Shown: positions 22,501-33,100 of the stretch, piece after piece
Numbering within the stretch: position 1 is the first letter of the stretch
Layout of the letters: the number at the start of each line of letters is the position of its first letter
From: Dissophora ornata
Lineage: Eukaryota > Mortierellomycota > Mortierellomycetes > Mortierellales > Mortierellaceae
Direction of reading: 5' to 3'
NCBI GenBank assembly: GCA_025201705.1
Contig: MU616877.1
Coordinates: 1-35,000 of the forward strand
Length of the DNA stretch: 35,000 nt
The notes under the pieces: generated by a model
What the model saw: only the letters and a program-made list of their open reading frames with translations
What the model was told of the DNA's origin: nothing
Databases searched by the model: none
Translations under genes and position numbers: made by a program

Positions 22501-23422
22501 GATTTTGTCTGCTGGACTATTGCCGGCATTGGTAAGGATTACTTTGTGCCTTTTGTATGTCTCATGTTGAATATTTCTGACCTGGTCTCTAACGCCCACC
22601 GCACGTATTCGCTCGCCCACAGCCAAGTTCGATTACACATACTTTGGCCCCATCCCTGCCTCGATCGACACAGATGTTGATTCTCGCAAGGTTCCCAAAG
22701 TACTCTCTCATCCTCGCTACAACAGTCAATCCAACACTCTGGTCATGAAGGTCAAGAACGTCTTTGAGAAGCTCTCGCCTGCAGAAGAAGATGCCCGTCT
22801 CCGCTCAGCTTGCATGGATGACCCCTACGAGCGCAAATTGTCACTCTCCGAGTTTGTGTACAGACGATGCGAGGATGTGAGACAGCCCATGGAGGACGAG
22901 GAAGGCCCGATCCAGTTGTGGTTGGCACAGCATGGCGCCATCCGCATGAGGCGCCGACTGATTAAGGATGTGTTGCCGACTGACGCGGAGGAGAATGCCG
23001 GTGATCAGGCGCAGCAGGAGGACGACTTTGGTGAGTCGGATTCGGAATCTGAGGATGCAAATGAGAGCAAGACGCAGAATATGGAACATGTGCAGAGTGA
23101 GGATATGCTGCCCAAGATCCCGACCAAGCCAAACTCAGCCTATGGTCGTCAACTGCAGCCTCAAAAGACGATGAACTCTGGAGCACAGAACATCAACAAG
23201 ACCAAGCGCGTGAAGATGCTGTCCCGACCGATGGGACTCGAGGCTGAGCTTCCATATGGGTGCGAAGTGCGTGCTGTGCACGATAGCGAGGGAAATGCGC
23301 GTGCAGAGATGGATGTTTTAATGGTGGAGCGCGCGACAGGTATCGCCTACCCCACGGGCTACAAGGTGGCCTACTCACGTAGCCATGACAGCTCGGAGTG
23401 GGTCGTTGAGGTTGTTGCATGA
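19576..23422 (+). CDS. CSL (CBF1/RBP-J/Su(H)/LAG-1) family transcription factor
   Basis: Sequence-specific nuclear DNA-binding protein; fungal members such as fission yeast Cbf11 and Cbf12 control adhesion, lipid metabolism and cell division without Notch. Exons 19576-22531 and 22623-23422 give 1251 aa. Residues 1 to about 530 are low-complexity: poly-Ser near 25-75, poly-His/Gln, and a long poly-Gln tract at about 298-317. The Rel-homology N-domain starts near 538 (RMQRYQMTTIRCWHGAIAQK, then SYGIEKRYLCPPP). The beta-trefoil domain starts near 640 (SKRFKLGLQVF, IIPISKPSKK-like IIISK, VSLLNRINAQTVRTKYM). It is interrupted at about 735-825 by a Pro- and Gln-rich insertion and resumes at EPVLYGSEIILINDLTG and RLIIRKVENGK. 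The DDFVCWTIAGI segment ends exon 1, and the TIG-like C-domain begins AKFDYTYFGP. A C-terminal extension of about 190 residues is partly acidic. The long N-terminus suggests the Cbf12-like (F2) class. Confidence 0.94.
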
Positions 23423-23465
23423 GTAACCCAAATATCAATAATGAATGTAATTTTATGTGTACAGT

Positions 23466-23511
23466 AATAAATGAGCAATAATTCTTTGCCCCGCAATCAC
23501 GTCTTTTTATT
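23466..23511. terminator. Interlocked poly(A) signals, CSL gene and 509-aa gene
   Basis: AATAAA on + at 23466-23471 lies 44 bp after the CSL stop. AATAAA on - at 23511-23506 overlaps the TAA stop of the convergent gene itself. The stop codons of the two genes are only 84 bp apart. Confidence 0.5.
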
Positions 23512-25130
23512 CACGGCATGGTGCCTTCCCTTTCAGATTTTTCTGCGTCTGTTTGCTGCACTCATCGCAGATGTTGCAGATGTTAAGGTGGTGACCAGCA
23601 TGAGCGTTGTGCTTGCTGCTGCTGCCTTCTGACGGCAGTGTAAACATTTCACTCAATGTCGTCTCTTGTGCCGACGCTCTGGGTTCGATCGGTAGGGCAC
23701 GCAATAATCCTTCCTTCAATCCAGAGCTGACTTCCACCATTTCTGGCACCAGTTGCCTGTCGACTGTCCCGGGTCTCAAACCCATACAGCTCACTGGCGG
23801 TTGCTGTGACACAGTCGTCGATGACGATCCCTGGTGTGGATGCCCCTGGCTGCTCAACTGTACCGCGCTCGGGCGCTGATCGCCCGGCCTCCGTCTAGCA
23901 AATGATTCCTCGGATGGCTCATCCACAAAGGTCGTTGCAGTTTGAGTATTCCCGAGAGACTGACACTCTAACTGAAACCGTTGTTCTTGAGAAGAACCTC
24001 TTTGTCCGGATCCCGCTCCTCCGCTCCCGGAACTTCTGGATGCTCCATGCCGAGCAGGCACAGACTGACTCTCAAGGGTTCTATAACTAGGTGCTTTTGG
24101 GGGCGGCTGTGCAACAATATAAGCTGGTGGGGTGATGATGGACGCCTGGTAATCCGGAGGGGGCAGGGGTGTTTCTACGGCATTGCTGATGTGAATGTCC
24201 TGATTAAAGGCTGCGTGAGTGGCACCTTGCATCAACGAAAGCGTTAGATTGAGCCTAGATGCCTCAGCTTCTTGTTGCAGTCGCTCCAGTTTTTGTCCTA
24301 ATCTCTACGAGGGGAAAAAAGATAGCAAGAGCTTCAGAAAAATTGGCATAACACCAGTTGTTCACTCATTCCTTGCATTTTATTTTTGCGTGCTTTACCC
24401 ATCGCAACAAAAGAGATAGTGAGACGCCAATCAGCGGCAACGCGATCACCCACCACCACATCACGAGCTCAATCCTGGAATAGACCGCTATCGCTGCGAT
24501 AAGAGGCATCGTCCCGATTACCCACATGAACTTTTTCAGCCATCGACGTTGTCTCTCGATTAGCTGCTGCTGCTGCTGCCGAGAGCGCATTAATGGTAAT
24601 GAAACCGGGAGAATGCCATCCGTTCCTGTATTCAGCATCGGGTGTGAGAGTTGAGTGGAGCGCTGCTGTTCCAACATAAGACTGGACACCGTTGATGCAC
24701 TTGATGCACGTGGGTAGGATAAAGCCCTAGTTATTAGTCCTGCTGGCGTGCGCGCTGGTGATATGTCGGTAGGCGTCTCTGCAGGTATAATAACAGGGAT
24801 GACCTGGGCAATTTCCATGGAGGAATTATCCATTTCTGAAGTTGTGGTAGCAGGAAGTGTAGTCCCATCCCGAGCTGACGGTTGTTGAAGTAGTCCTAAT
24901 GACGGCTGATGACGGCTCTGCTGCTGTGTACGTCGCAACGGATCGATAGTGAAAGCGGAGAGGCCAGGGATTACGGTAGGCTCAGCAGTCCAAGCGGAAA
25001 GACTGCTTGGTAGTGAGATAGCCGAGGACCGGCGCTGATACCCTCGCTGCTGTTGTTCCTGAAGGTGGCGGCGTGCAAAGGCACTTGGCCGTAGAAAGTT
25101 AAAGTCCAGAAGGTTGGACCAGTATCGCAT
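23507..25130 (-). CDS. Two-TM membrane protein with disordered flanks, unknown function
   Basis: Exons 25130-24399 and 24304-23507 join in phase 0 across a 94-bp intron to give 509 aa. The start is the first ATG of the frame (MRYWSNLLDFNFLRPSAF). The frame stays open a further 57 bp upstream without an ATG, so an extra 5' exon is possible. Residues about 30-195 are Gln/Ser/Pro-rich. A basic patch (RQRRWLKKF) leads into two adjacent hydrophobic segments at about 202-218 and 222-242 (hairpin-like), and exon 2 opens with a short heptad-like RLGQKLERLQQEAEASRLNL. The rest is Pro/Ser/Gln-rich with PPPDYQ and PPPKAPSY motifs. The C-terminus has ICNICDEC (C487, C490, C493), a possible metal or thiol motif. 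I recognise no family. An ER or nuclear-envelope hairpin protein is one reading, from topology only. Confidence 0.75.
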
Positions 25131-26535
25131 CTTCAGTCTTTTGAGGGTAGATGTTGCAAGAAATAAAGTAATCAAGGAAAGAGGCACCGGATAGATGATT
25201 GTAGAGGGATTCAGACAGCACTTGTCGCGTTCTGCGGTTCAGAACAAGATGCCGTTCATTTTACCGGGGAGGAGACACTAAAAACGTGAACCTGCAAGCC
25301 CGAAACAGCAACTCTGAGGAGCAGAATCCCCCCCCCTCACTCCCCCTGGGGTGGAAAAGACACAGAAACCGCTCGCGAACAGAGCAACACCCCCCTACTC
25401 ATCATCGCGGTTGTCTAGAATAACAACGACCGAACGTACAAAATAAAGGAGAAAAGGGGAAAGAACAGAAGGCAGCACCTTGTTCCTTGCAATACATGGA
25501 CGGGATGCTCAACCACTACTTTCGGCCTGTTCGAATTTCAAGGGGAAGCTCGAGATTTGTGAGAGAACACCGCAATGAAAGATGGATTGAAACTGTGTAA
25601 AATGCGTCGAGGAGCTTGGATTTCCTCTCCCTCTGGAAAGAGGCGCTGCCCTTCCGAAGTCGATGGGCCATGGTCTACTTTGTCGCATCCAGTGGTCTAG
25701 TTCCAACAACTTTTGTTCGTTGCTATCTCTCCTCTGGACATATATCACAAATGGCGTGCATTCTTTGCAACAACGTGCTCTCATGGAGCGAGTGTTGGCT
25801 AATCTGAGAGAGGCTCCCTCCTGCTATTGCAGTCGAGACACGTTTTATGGTATCAGAACGAGAGGGGGTCAATGAGCAAATGCGATGGCTGCAAACCCGC
25901 ACCAAGTCTACGCCTCCCAGAGATTGGTGCGAAAGAAAGAACCCGTGTATCGATGCATGCTAACAAGACCAAGACCCAGACTCAGAACAAGGATTTGTCA
26001 ATGCCCTGCTTCGCATTGGCCATAAAGTTGTAAGAGCGCTCCATAGTTGAATAGGATTATCAATATTATTATACGGTTATTAGTGATTACGATTACGGCT
26101 ACGGCTTCAGCTACGACGTATACTTTAGTATGGTGGTGAAAACTTATTTGGGTGTAAGAATGGTTCATTTTAAGGGCCAATCGGGCGGCAAAAAAAAATA
26201 ATTCATTATTAGGATATCCAAATGGTAGGATTTGGTTTGGAGCACTGATGGGTCATCATTCTTTATCGTAACATGAGATGGAGAGTGTGGAAAGGTTGTA
26301 TAAGGTTTGTGTATGGCATATTGTACAGGTGCAAGAAAAAGAGAGGAGACAAGGAGAATCGACTACATTAAAAATACAAACAGGTGGAAGAATCGGGAGC
26401 AACAGCGGTAAAAAAAGAAAAAAAAATGTACAAACAAAGAAAGAAAAAAAACGAACACGTTTCTTTTTGTTGCAAGCGGATTGTGGCACATGCTGGCGTG
26501 GTGGATACAAAGCGCAAGCGACATCGCAACACTCT
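25131..26535. other. Intergenic region upstream of the two-TM gene
   Basis: 1.4 kb between the start of the two-TM protein gene and the stop of the cyclin gene (both -). It should hold the promoter of the former and the 3' UTR of the latter. It has C-runs at 25328-25335, AT-rich sequence at 26050-26100 and A-rich stretches at 26408-26455. Short ORFs at 25500-25900 overlap on both strands and carry no motif. Confidence 0.45.
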
Positions 26536-29017
26536 TTAACACATGGCACGGCTAGAGCCAGTCCAGGCTCCGTTACGACCAGCAGTCTCATGGCGAACCA
26601 TGTTGTAAGCATGAGCGTGCACGTGGCTACTATGGGCATGGCCACTGTAAGTCGCAGTAGCAGTTGAAGGCATCGAGTGGCGACCAAAGATTGGACCGGT
26701 TGTCCAGGCCTTTTGAGCCGAAGAATCATAGGCCGACTCGGGAGAGGAGAGTGATGAGGAAGCTGGCGTCATCTCCTCATCGGACAGGCGATAGGAGCGA
26801 CGAGCGGGAGTCAAATCCGAGCCACTGTCGGGAGAAGGGTAATGGCTTTGATGATTGCGGGCAGGCCTTTTATGGATGGGCATAACCTCGCCTTCCTCCA
26901 GGCAGGGCTGGTTAGGCAACGAGGGACGTCTGCGGAAGGCGTCGTGAGGTTGCTGCTGCAGCATGTGGACCTTTGTTCTGCTCTGCTGCGCTGGGGCACG
27001 GTCAATCGAAGCCCTCTTGTTGGAGCTCTGGTTGTTCAAAGGCAAGGTCTGTGGGACGTAACTGCTTCTGGGCGAAGGGGTTGAGGGTGCAATTGTTGTC
27101 TTTTTCGCGGCGTGGGTAGTAATGGCAGGTGGGGCATTCCGGTTGTTCTGCAAGTCAGTGGAAACCGCGGAGGCTGACTTCTGTTGTTGTTGCTGCTGCT
27201 GCAGGAAATCGTGTAAACTTGATGCAAGATCAGCCTCGGTGATACGAAGGTCAAAGTCCTATCATAAACAATCATCATCGTACATTGGTTAGGGACACAT
27301 CCTCGTGGTATCAAGACAATACAGCAGAGAGTGCTGCGGACTCTTTCTTTTTTAAGCATGGCTATAGTATACTTACAAGGAGCGACAGCAACTGCTTCTC
27401 CATAAGGTTAACCTCCCCAACGGAAAAGACGGCGGAATGAGCCGACCAATGCTTGTTCTTTGGCGATTGGTCATTGAGATACTTTGCGGCCAAAATCAAA
27501 CTGGCCAAGAAGACGCGATGGCATGTGCAGTGCATACCTATGAACACCATCGACAGGAAATCGGGGTAACGGAGATATAAATGCAATCGATTAGAATATG
27601 ATAAATGAGTGTGATTATTGCTTTGTGCGCACGCGCACGCGTGGTAGGTTTGGAAAGTGACGTTGCGGTAACCGAGTATCACATCAAAGCGTGAGCAGCG
27701 TCAGTGTCCGGAACGAGCGCGTGTAAAAGGAGTATGGGAAGAACGTGTTTCCGGAAATATTATGGAAAACTGGAAACCAATCCGTTGCGGACCCGAGAAC
27801 AGCCCAGCGGGGGGAGCGGCGCAACACACATGGCAGAATGACACAACAAAGCGAGACAAGGGAGGCAGTGACGACATTTTCGAGGGTGCCGAGTACAGGA
27901 ATGAGGCGGTGGCAAAACCTTTTTTTTTTTGAACTGATAAACAAAAGCAATAAAAATAAAAAAACGGGGACAAAGAGGCGTGGGCGTTTGCGCAAAGGAA
28001 AAAGTAGTTCAGGCACAGCCCTTTGTTGATAAGTTGGGTCGACCAAACTGTTCCGAGGAATAAATAGAACACTCAATGTATCTCGCTTTGCTCGATCACT
28101 CAATTTACAAATATCCCAGGAAGTGCAATGACACTTGGGAAGTGCGAAGGAGGAAACAAGGGGCAAGGGGCGTGTCGATGGTAAAAGGGCTGGAAGAGGC
28201 TAGGGTGAACCATAGTTCGACAGTGCTTGCCCATAGAAGGGGGAAACAACAAGGGGGTGCATGGGTCGGTGCAAAACTTCAATGAGCATTTCGCTCATAT
28301 GTCCATTTTTGTCTTTTAAGTGTTGCAGCTACAAAGGGAAAAAAAGAAGATTGGGGGGTTTGGAGGAAGACCGAGAAAATAAAATAGAGCAGAAAGGGGC
28401 TGGCAAGAGCACAGATCATATGGGATGGCCAAGGAGAAAAAAAGACTACTCACCCTTGGCTGCAACCGGCAGCTTGTACTTGAGGCGTTCCAGATAGACC
28501 AGCGTCGGCAAAAGCGTAGAGGCCTGCACGTTCGAGTTGATTACCAGGGTCCGGATAAAATCATTCAATGGCGGCACAACCACCAACGCTGCCTCGCTAC
28601 TACTGCTGGTGCTGCTGCTGGTGCTGCTGCTGCTGCGTCGGGCAGGCGTGCACGGCGGCGAAGGAAGGGAGCTGTTGTAGGAATCGGACGAGGCGGGTGG
28701 AGGGGGGCTGCATTCGATGACTGTGCTTGCGAAATTGGCAATGTGGTCTAAAGACGGCAAGACAGCACGCCACATACAACAATAGAGTGAGTTTCAACAA
28801 GCCAAGAGTCGATCATTACATCGCCATGCCATCATTGTCGACTGCGTGATATAGTGCCCTGTTGCGCGCGGCTTCAGAGTGGTGTGCAATTGAGTTGGCC
28901 TAAAACACCAGCGTGTGTGAGGAAGCACGTACCGATCATTTGTTGAGTGACTGGACTGCGAAAAAGCCGTTCAAGGGCTCTACTCGAGTACGTCTTTGGT
29001 TCAGCGAGAGAAGGCAT
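26536..29017 (-). CDS. Pho80/PCL-type cyclin
   Basis: Regulatory subunit for a Pho85-type (CDK5-like) kinase, the group that links cell-cycle entry, polarity and phosphate sensing. Exons 29017-28933, 28747-28454, 27537-27377 and 27258-26536 keep frame and give 420 aa. The cyclin box (about 22-200) shows [92 protein letters not shown] and [16 protein letters not shown], in family order. A Ser/Pro-rich insert of about 40 residues (CTG-repeat DNA at about 28590-28660) splits the first helix region from PLNDFIR. The C-terminal half (about 205-420) is Gln-, Ser- and Pro-rich with several SP/TP sites, likely disordered and phosphorylated. The protein resembles Pcl1/Pcl2 more than Pho80 by its C-terminal tail, but the subgroup is not certain. 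Confidence 0.9.
27538..28453 (-). other. Long intron 2 of the cyclin gene
   Basis: 916 bp between consensus donor (GTGAGTAG) and acceptor (TTCATAG), about ten times longer than the other introns of this gene cluster. It includes a T10/A-rich segment (27918-27965) and ORFs overlapping on both strands. No protein motif, tRNA or transposon was recognised inside. Confidence 0.6.
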
Positions 29018-29546
29018 TGTGTGGAAGGGTATGGTGTGGAGGACGACTAGGGAGTGGTTGACTTGGACACGATAAGAGTGAGAGGAGTAGCTTTGGTTTG
29101 GTTTTTGTTCTTTTGAGTGGCTAGAGAAAAGTTGTAGGGTAGTGATGAGAACGAAGCGAGATAGAGAGGAGTGAGAGATGCTGAGGGTAGGGGAAGACAG
29201 CAAATCGAGCAAAGAAGGGCGGAATACGAAGAAGAGAAAGGAAAGACTTCCCTCTGGGTTTTATACCAAAACGCGAACCAAAGCGAGGAAAAAAACCCCA
29301 AGCGCAACTCACCGAACGTTGCGACTGAATTGGTTTAGAATAGATATCGAAAGCGTTTTGGATGCTCAATTCAATTGCAATCATCGTTTTATTTACTTGA
29401 AGACACATACCCACTTTATATATTGCAATTGAGTACAGTACAATACAGGAGCACATCAATACAATGCGCAAAAACATCCTCTCACGGACCTTGCGAGCCA
29501 ACGACCCAGCAACAACCCAACGGGTAACAGACATCCCTCTCGTCTA

Positions 29547-29571
29547 TGAGAGAGGGATAGAGATAGAGAGA
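29547..29571 (+). repeat. Purine-rich GA/GATA repeat
   Basis: Imperfect GAGAGAGGGATAGAGATAGA stretch in the gene-poor region. Confidence 0.7.
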
Positions 29572-30102
29572 CCTGTCAGGCAGTCATAATGGTGTACACA
29601 CAAGCGTTAATCGAGGCACGATGACACAGACACGATGCCGTCGGTCTTTTGCATGTCTCAATGTTACCCTGTTGTGGGATAGAGAACACCTGTTCAACTC
29701 ATATCATTCCTTTTTTTTTATCCTCATAGTCGAAGATAGCCTTGGCATAAGCAAAGAGGAGGAGAGCGGTTGAAGGAGACAGAGGCTCGCAAGGAGACAG
29801 AGACTTGGCAACGGAAATATCGAGAGCTGGGGTCACTCTGGCTCTGCACCAAATCCTTCTCTCATTATTATCGGTCATTATTCGTTGAAGGGTTTGATGA
29901 GAGCAGAGAAGGGTGACAGGCAAAGGATGATGAAGTAACGCTACAACAGAGCTATCAATTGACCCTGTGTGATTTTCATGGAGTGTACGATGACATGTCG
30001 TCTGGTGTAGTAGAAACGGAGTCCGAGGTGATATCGCTTTGCTCTATCGTTGCGAGGAAAGGACTAAGGCAAAATCAGGGATGAATCCGCAACCACACCG
30101 CG

Positions 30103-30132
30103 AACAACAACAACAACAACAACAAAAAAAAA
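30103..30132 (+). repeat. (CAA)n microsatellite with A-run
   Basis: Seven CAA triplets followed by nine A residues in non-coding DNA. Confidence 0.9.
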
Positions 30133-33100
30133 TTGCAGACAGGTCGCTAAAATGACGGGTACAAGGAGGAAGAGGAATAGAGGACGCGATGCTCGAATCG
30201 ATTTCCTCGCTCCTGGCTGCTCGAATAGAGCATTGCACGCTGTGTCATCTCGACTGCCTCGAAAGAAGAGCGAGGGGGAGAGGGACAATTGGGTTGTCAT
30301 GCAGAATCCGTTAAATGTCTCCTACACACATGCAGCGTCCGCACTTCAAAGTACTGACAGAACCAGGCACCAGGAACCAGAGTCAGCACAACGGATAATT
30401 CATATACATAACGCAGGCTGATCACGACAATAGAAATGGCAATGAAAATGGCAATAATGGTTCTGTTGATGGAAGGAAATGGCATTTTCGTCCTTGTGCG
30501 ATAATGTACTGTACTTGGGACATGCCATGAATTAGAACGATAATAACGAAATTGGTGCAACAATACTCTAATTTGCTCATCATCAGAGACAGGTGCAAGA
30601 ACTCGGCGGCACCTGGCGGCAGGGTGTAGGTACGGGTCGCCGGCTCTCTCGCACTTCGTTATCTGGTGGCACCGCTTATGCCTGTCTGGCATATGATGCT
30701 TTCTGCTCGGTAGTAGATGCCAATACACATGCAACCATGCATTTTATGTTCAGCTCTGCCTTGCTTTTTCGATTTGGACCCCCTTAGAGGCAGGGTCGCA
30801 GCAAGGTTCTCCTTGTCCTGCTGTTCATGAACGGGAGAACATCTCCAGATGCAAACAATCTAGAGGGTCATGTACACTCTTATTCCACCACGGCTAGTGA
30901 GTTAGGGTATACCCGCTACAGCGAATGAACGGAGCTCCGTGCTGTACACGTCTGAAACAGCGCAACAGCCACGAATTGCAGGCGATGGATATGCGAACCC
31001 AAAATGCCATATAGCTTGATAATCACACGCCCTGGCAACGCGTGTCCTGTCTTGCCCCTCCGTGGAGTCTGGGCCTCGCTTATTAAAGCCCCATAGACTC
31101 ACCGCAGATCTCTGACTCCCACCATTTCTGGCGATCGTCTTTCTCGCGTGTACCCTCCATAGCCCCTGTGCTTGTGCAGGAGCACTGCCTGCGTCCATGT
31201 TGTCTTATTTCACTCATGCACACCGTACAGGCTTTTATTAATTTCTCTATCCACCGTGCTCGTTTGCTTGCAGTGACTAACATGCGAGTTGTCTTGAACT
31301 ATGTTGAGTCAGAGTCTCGCGGACAGGATAAGATGAATAAACGTCCAACCACCGAATCGGAAGAAGCAGCTGATCCATACCCTGGCATCGGCAGGGCATG
31401 AACGTACGGAGCGTCCATTCAGATTCCTGCACTGGATCTGGACACCTCCGAGTGCCTATATTCGGCTATACACGCCCACATCCAATGAGGCGCTTGCCAT
31501 AGCAGCAATCCGTTTGGACCAACATTTTTTTTTTGCAGGGCGACACCTTATCGCCATAGAGCGCTACGTCCATTGGCTAGTCAAGGTTCAACAACAGATG
31601 TTACTCACAAGTAATCCTTGGCGAGTGCCGAACGTAAATCCTTTGATCGTCCCCCGCATCTGTTTAAACGTCAATAGGCGTACAACGGTTAGGTTCTAGA
31701 CTACATCCAACACAAAAGAAATAATCCAACATGACCTACTGCGCACACACAGTCCGCTTTTTTAAAAGTGTGTGCAGCGTCGACTTTGTAATTAACGTTA
31801 CAGAGACAGGAGGCTACTGTAGTCTAAACTCGAGAGTTAAGACCGAAGGTCGAATCGAGCTATGGCTCAGACGACCGTTACTAGACTTTGAGTCTTTAGA
31901 GCGTGATGTCGATAGCAGCATCTTTCCGCTTTTTTAATTGCAACACTAATGTACTGTACGTCATACTTGAGATACAGACCGGTGCCTGTCTGCAGAGCCC
32001 GATGCTATCTCCTATTACAGTGCGTCGTCAACGAATCCGTTGTCTCTTGCATCAATGGCCAACACCAGTCGCTTGACCGCGCTTTGTTTGGCAATGCTGG
32101 CGCCGAGATGCTGCTGCTGGTGTGTTCATTGCTATTGATAGATAGCGCTAGTTGCTTAATATCATGGACAACGCATATACATTTATTGGGATTTGGCAAC
32201 AACGAAGGGAGAAGTTCCCGGGATCGTATCTGATAATGAAGGGAAGCCTATATCGCAACTGTGCCACCTCTGGGCCCCCTTGGAAGCGTTTGCCCCCTCT
32301 CTTCATATTGTCTTTCCCATAGGAGATATATTACCTCGCCTTCTATGAGGAAACGCCGCTGTGTCAGTTGCCACACTGCCACCTTTCTTTTATTGTATTC
32401 TTGAATTAGTATTGCGAGGAGTCAGAGTCGAGCTCTCATGCATCATTCAGCAAGATGTATTCAAGTATCAAGACAAACAAAAGCAGGGAGATGCAGCTCG
32501 GTGCTCAGAGGCGTGTTGTTTTATATCCGCCCCACAGCCATTTCCCTTTTTTTCATTCTCGTCTAATGCACTGTATGCGGGTTGGCGCGACGACCTAAAA
32601 GTGTGCTAGGTTGGCATAACTCCTGAATCATTTCTTGACAAGTCTGGAGATGCTGTTGGAGTGCCGGGAATTTGTCATGCGCTGGAGATGAAATTGGTTT
32701 GCAAGGCCGTGTCTGCGAGTGGATCAACCTCTGACAAGGAGATGTGTGGGCAAGCAAAAACATGGGGTGGAGCACAGTTCGAAGGTGTGCGAGATTGCTG
32801 CTAGCAAGAAGGATAAAAATACATGTGTAGCAGGGTGGAGCGCTCATGTTCGATGCATGCAATAAAACACACTCACACCCATGCTGCTTTGAATATGCGC
32901 TGGGTGATGGTGTCTTCGCCTCCTTCTCCTGCAGCGATCGAGGTGCGGCGACGATGGAGACACGGAGGCAGAGGCGAGGGGCCAATTGAAACAGTGGAAC
33001 AGTCACAACGGGGAAAGAGTGAGACAGGAAATAAATTTAAGGTTCACACCACTCTGCTGTGGCCTGTGCGCAACTCAGTCGCGGAATAGCGCCTGGACTG

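Noticed and set aside
27684..28166. 160-codon minus-strand ORF in the long cyclin intron
   Set aside because: No motif and low-complexity Phe/Leu/Ser content from T-rich DNA; the flanking cyclin exons splice cleanly around it.
30297..30485. Minus-strand 62-codon ORF with one TM-like segment (MPFPSINRTIIAIFIAISIV)
   Set aside because: Short, no recognisable family and no flanking exons; one hydrophobic stretch in AT-rich DNA can arise by chance.
31168..31401. 77-codon + ORF following an acceptor-like TTGCTTGCAG
   Set aside because: No upstream exon or donor could be joined in frame; no motif.
32563..33006. 147-codon minus-strand ORF in the gene-poor region
   Set aside because: Composition looks random (His/Ser/Cys/Pro) and no domain or splice partner was found.
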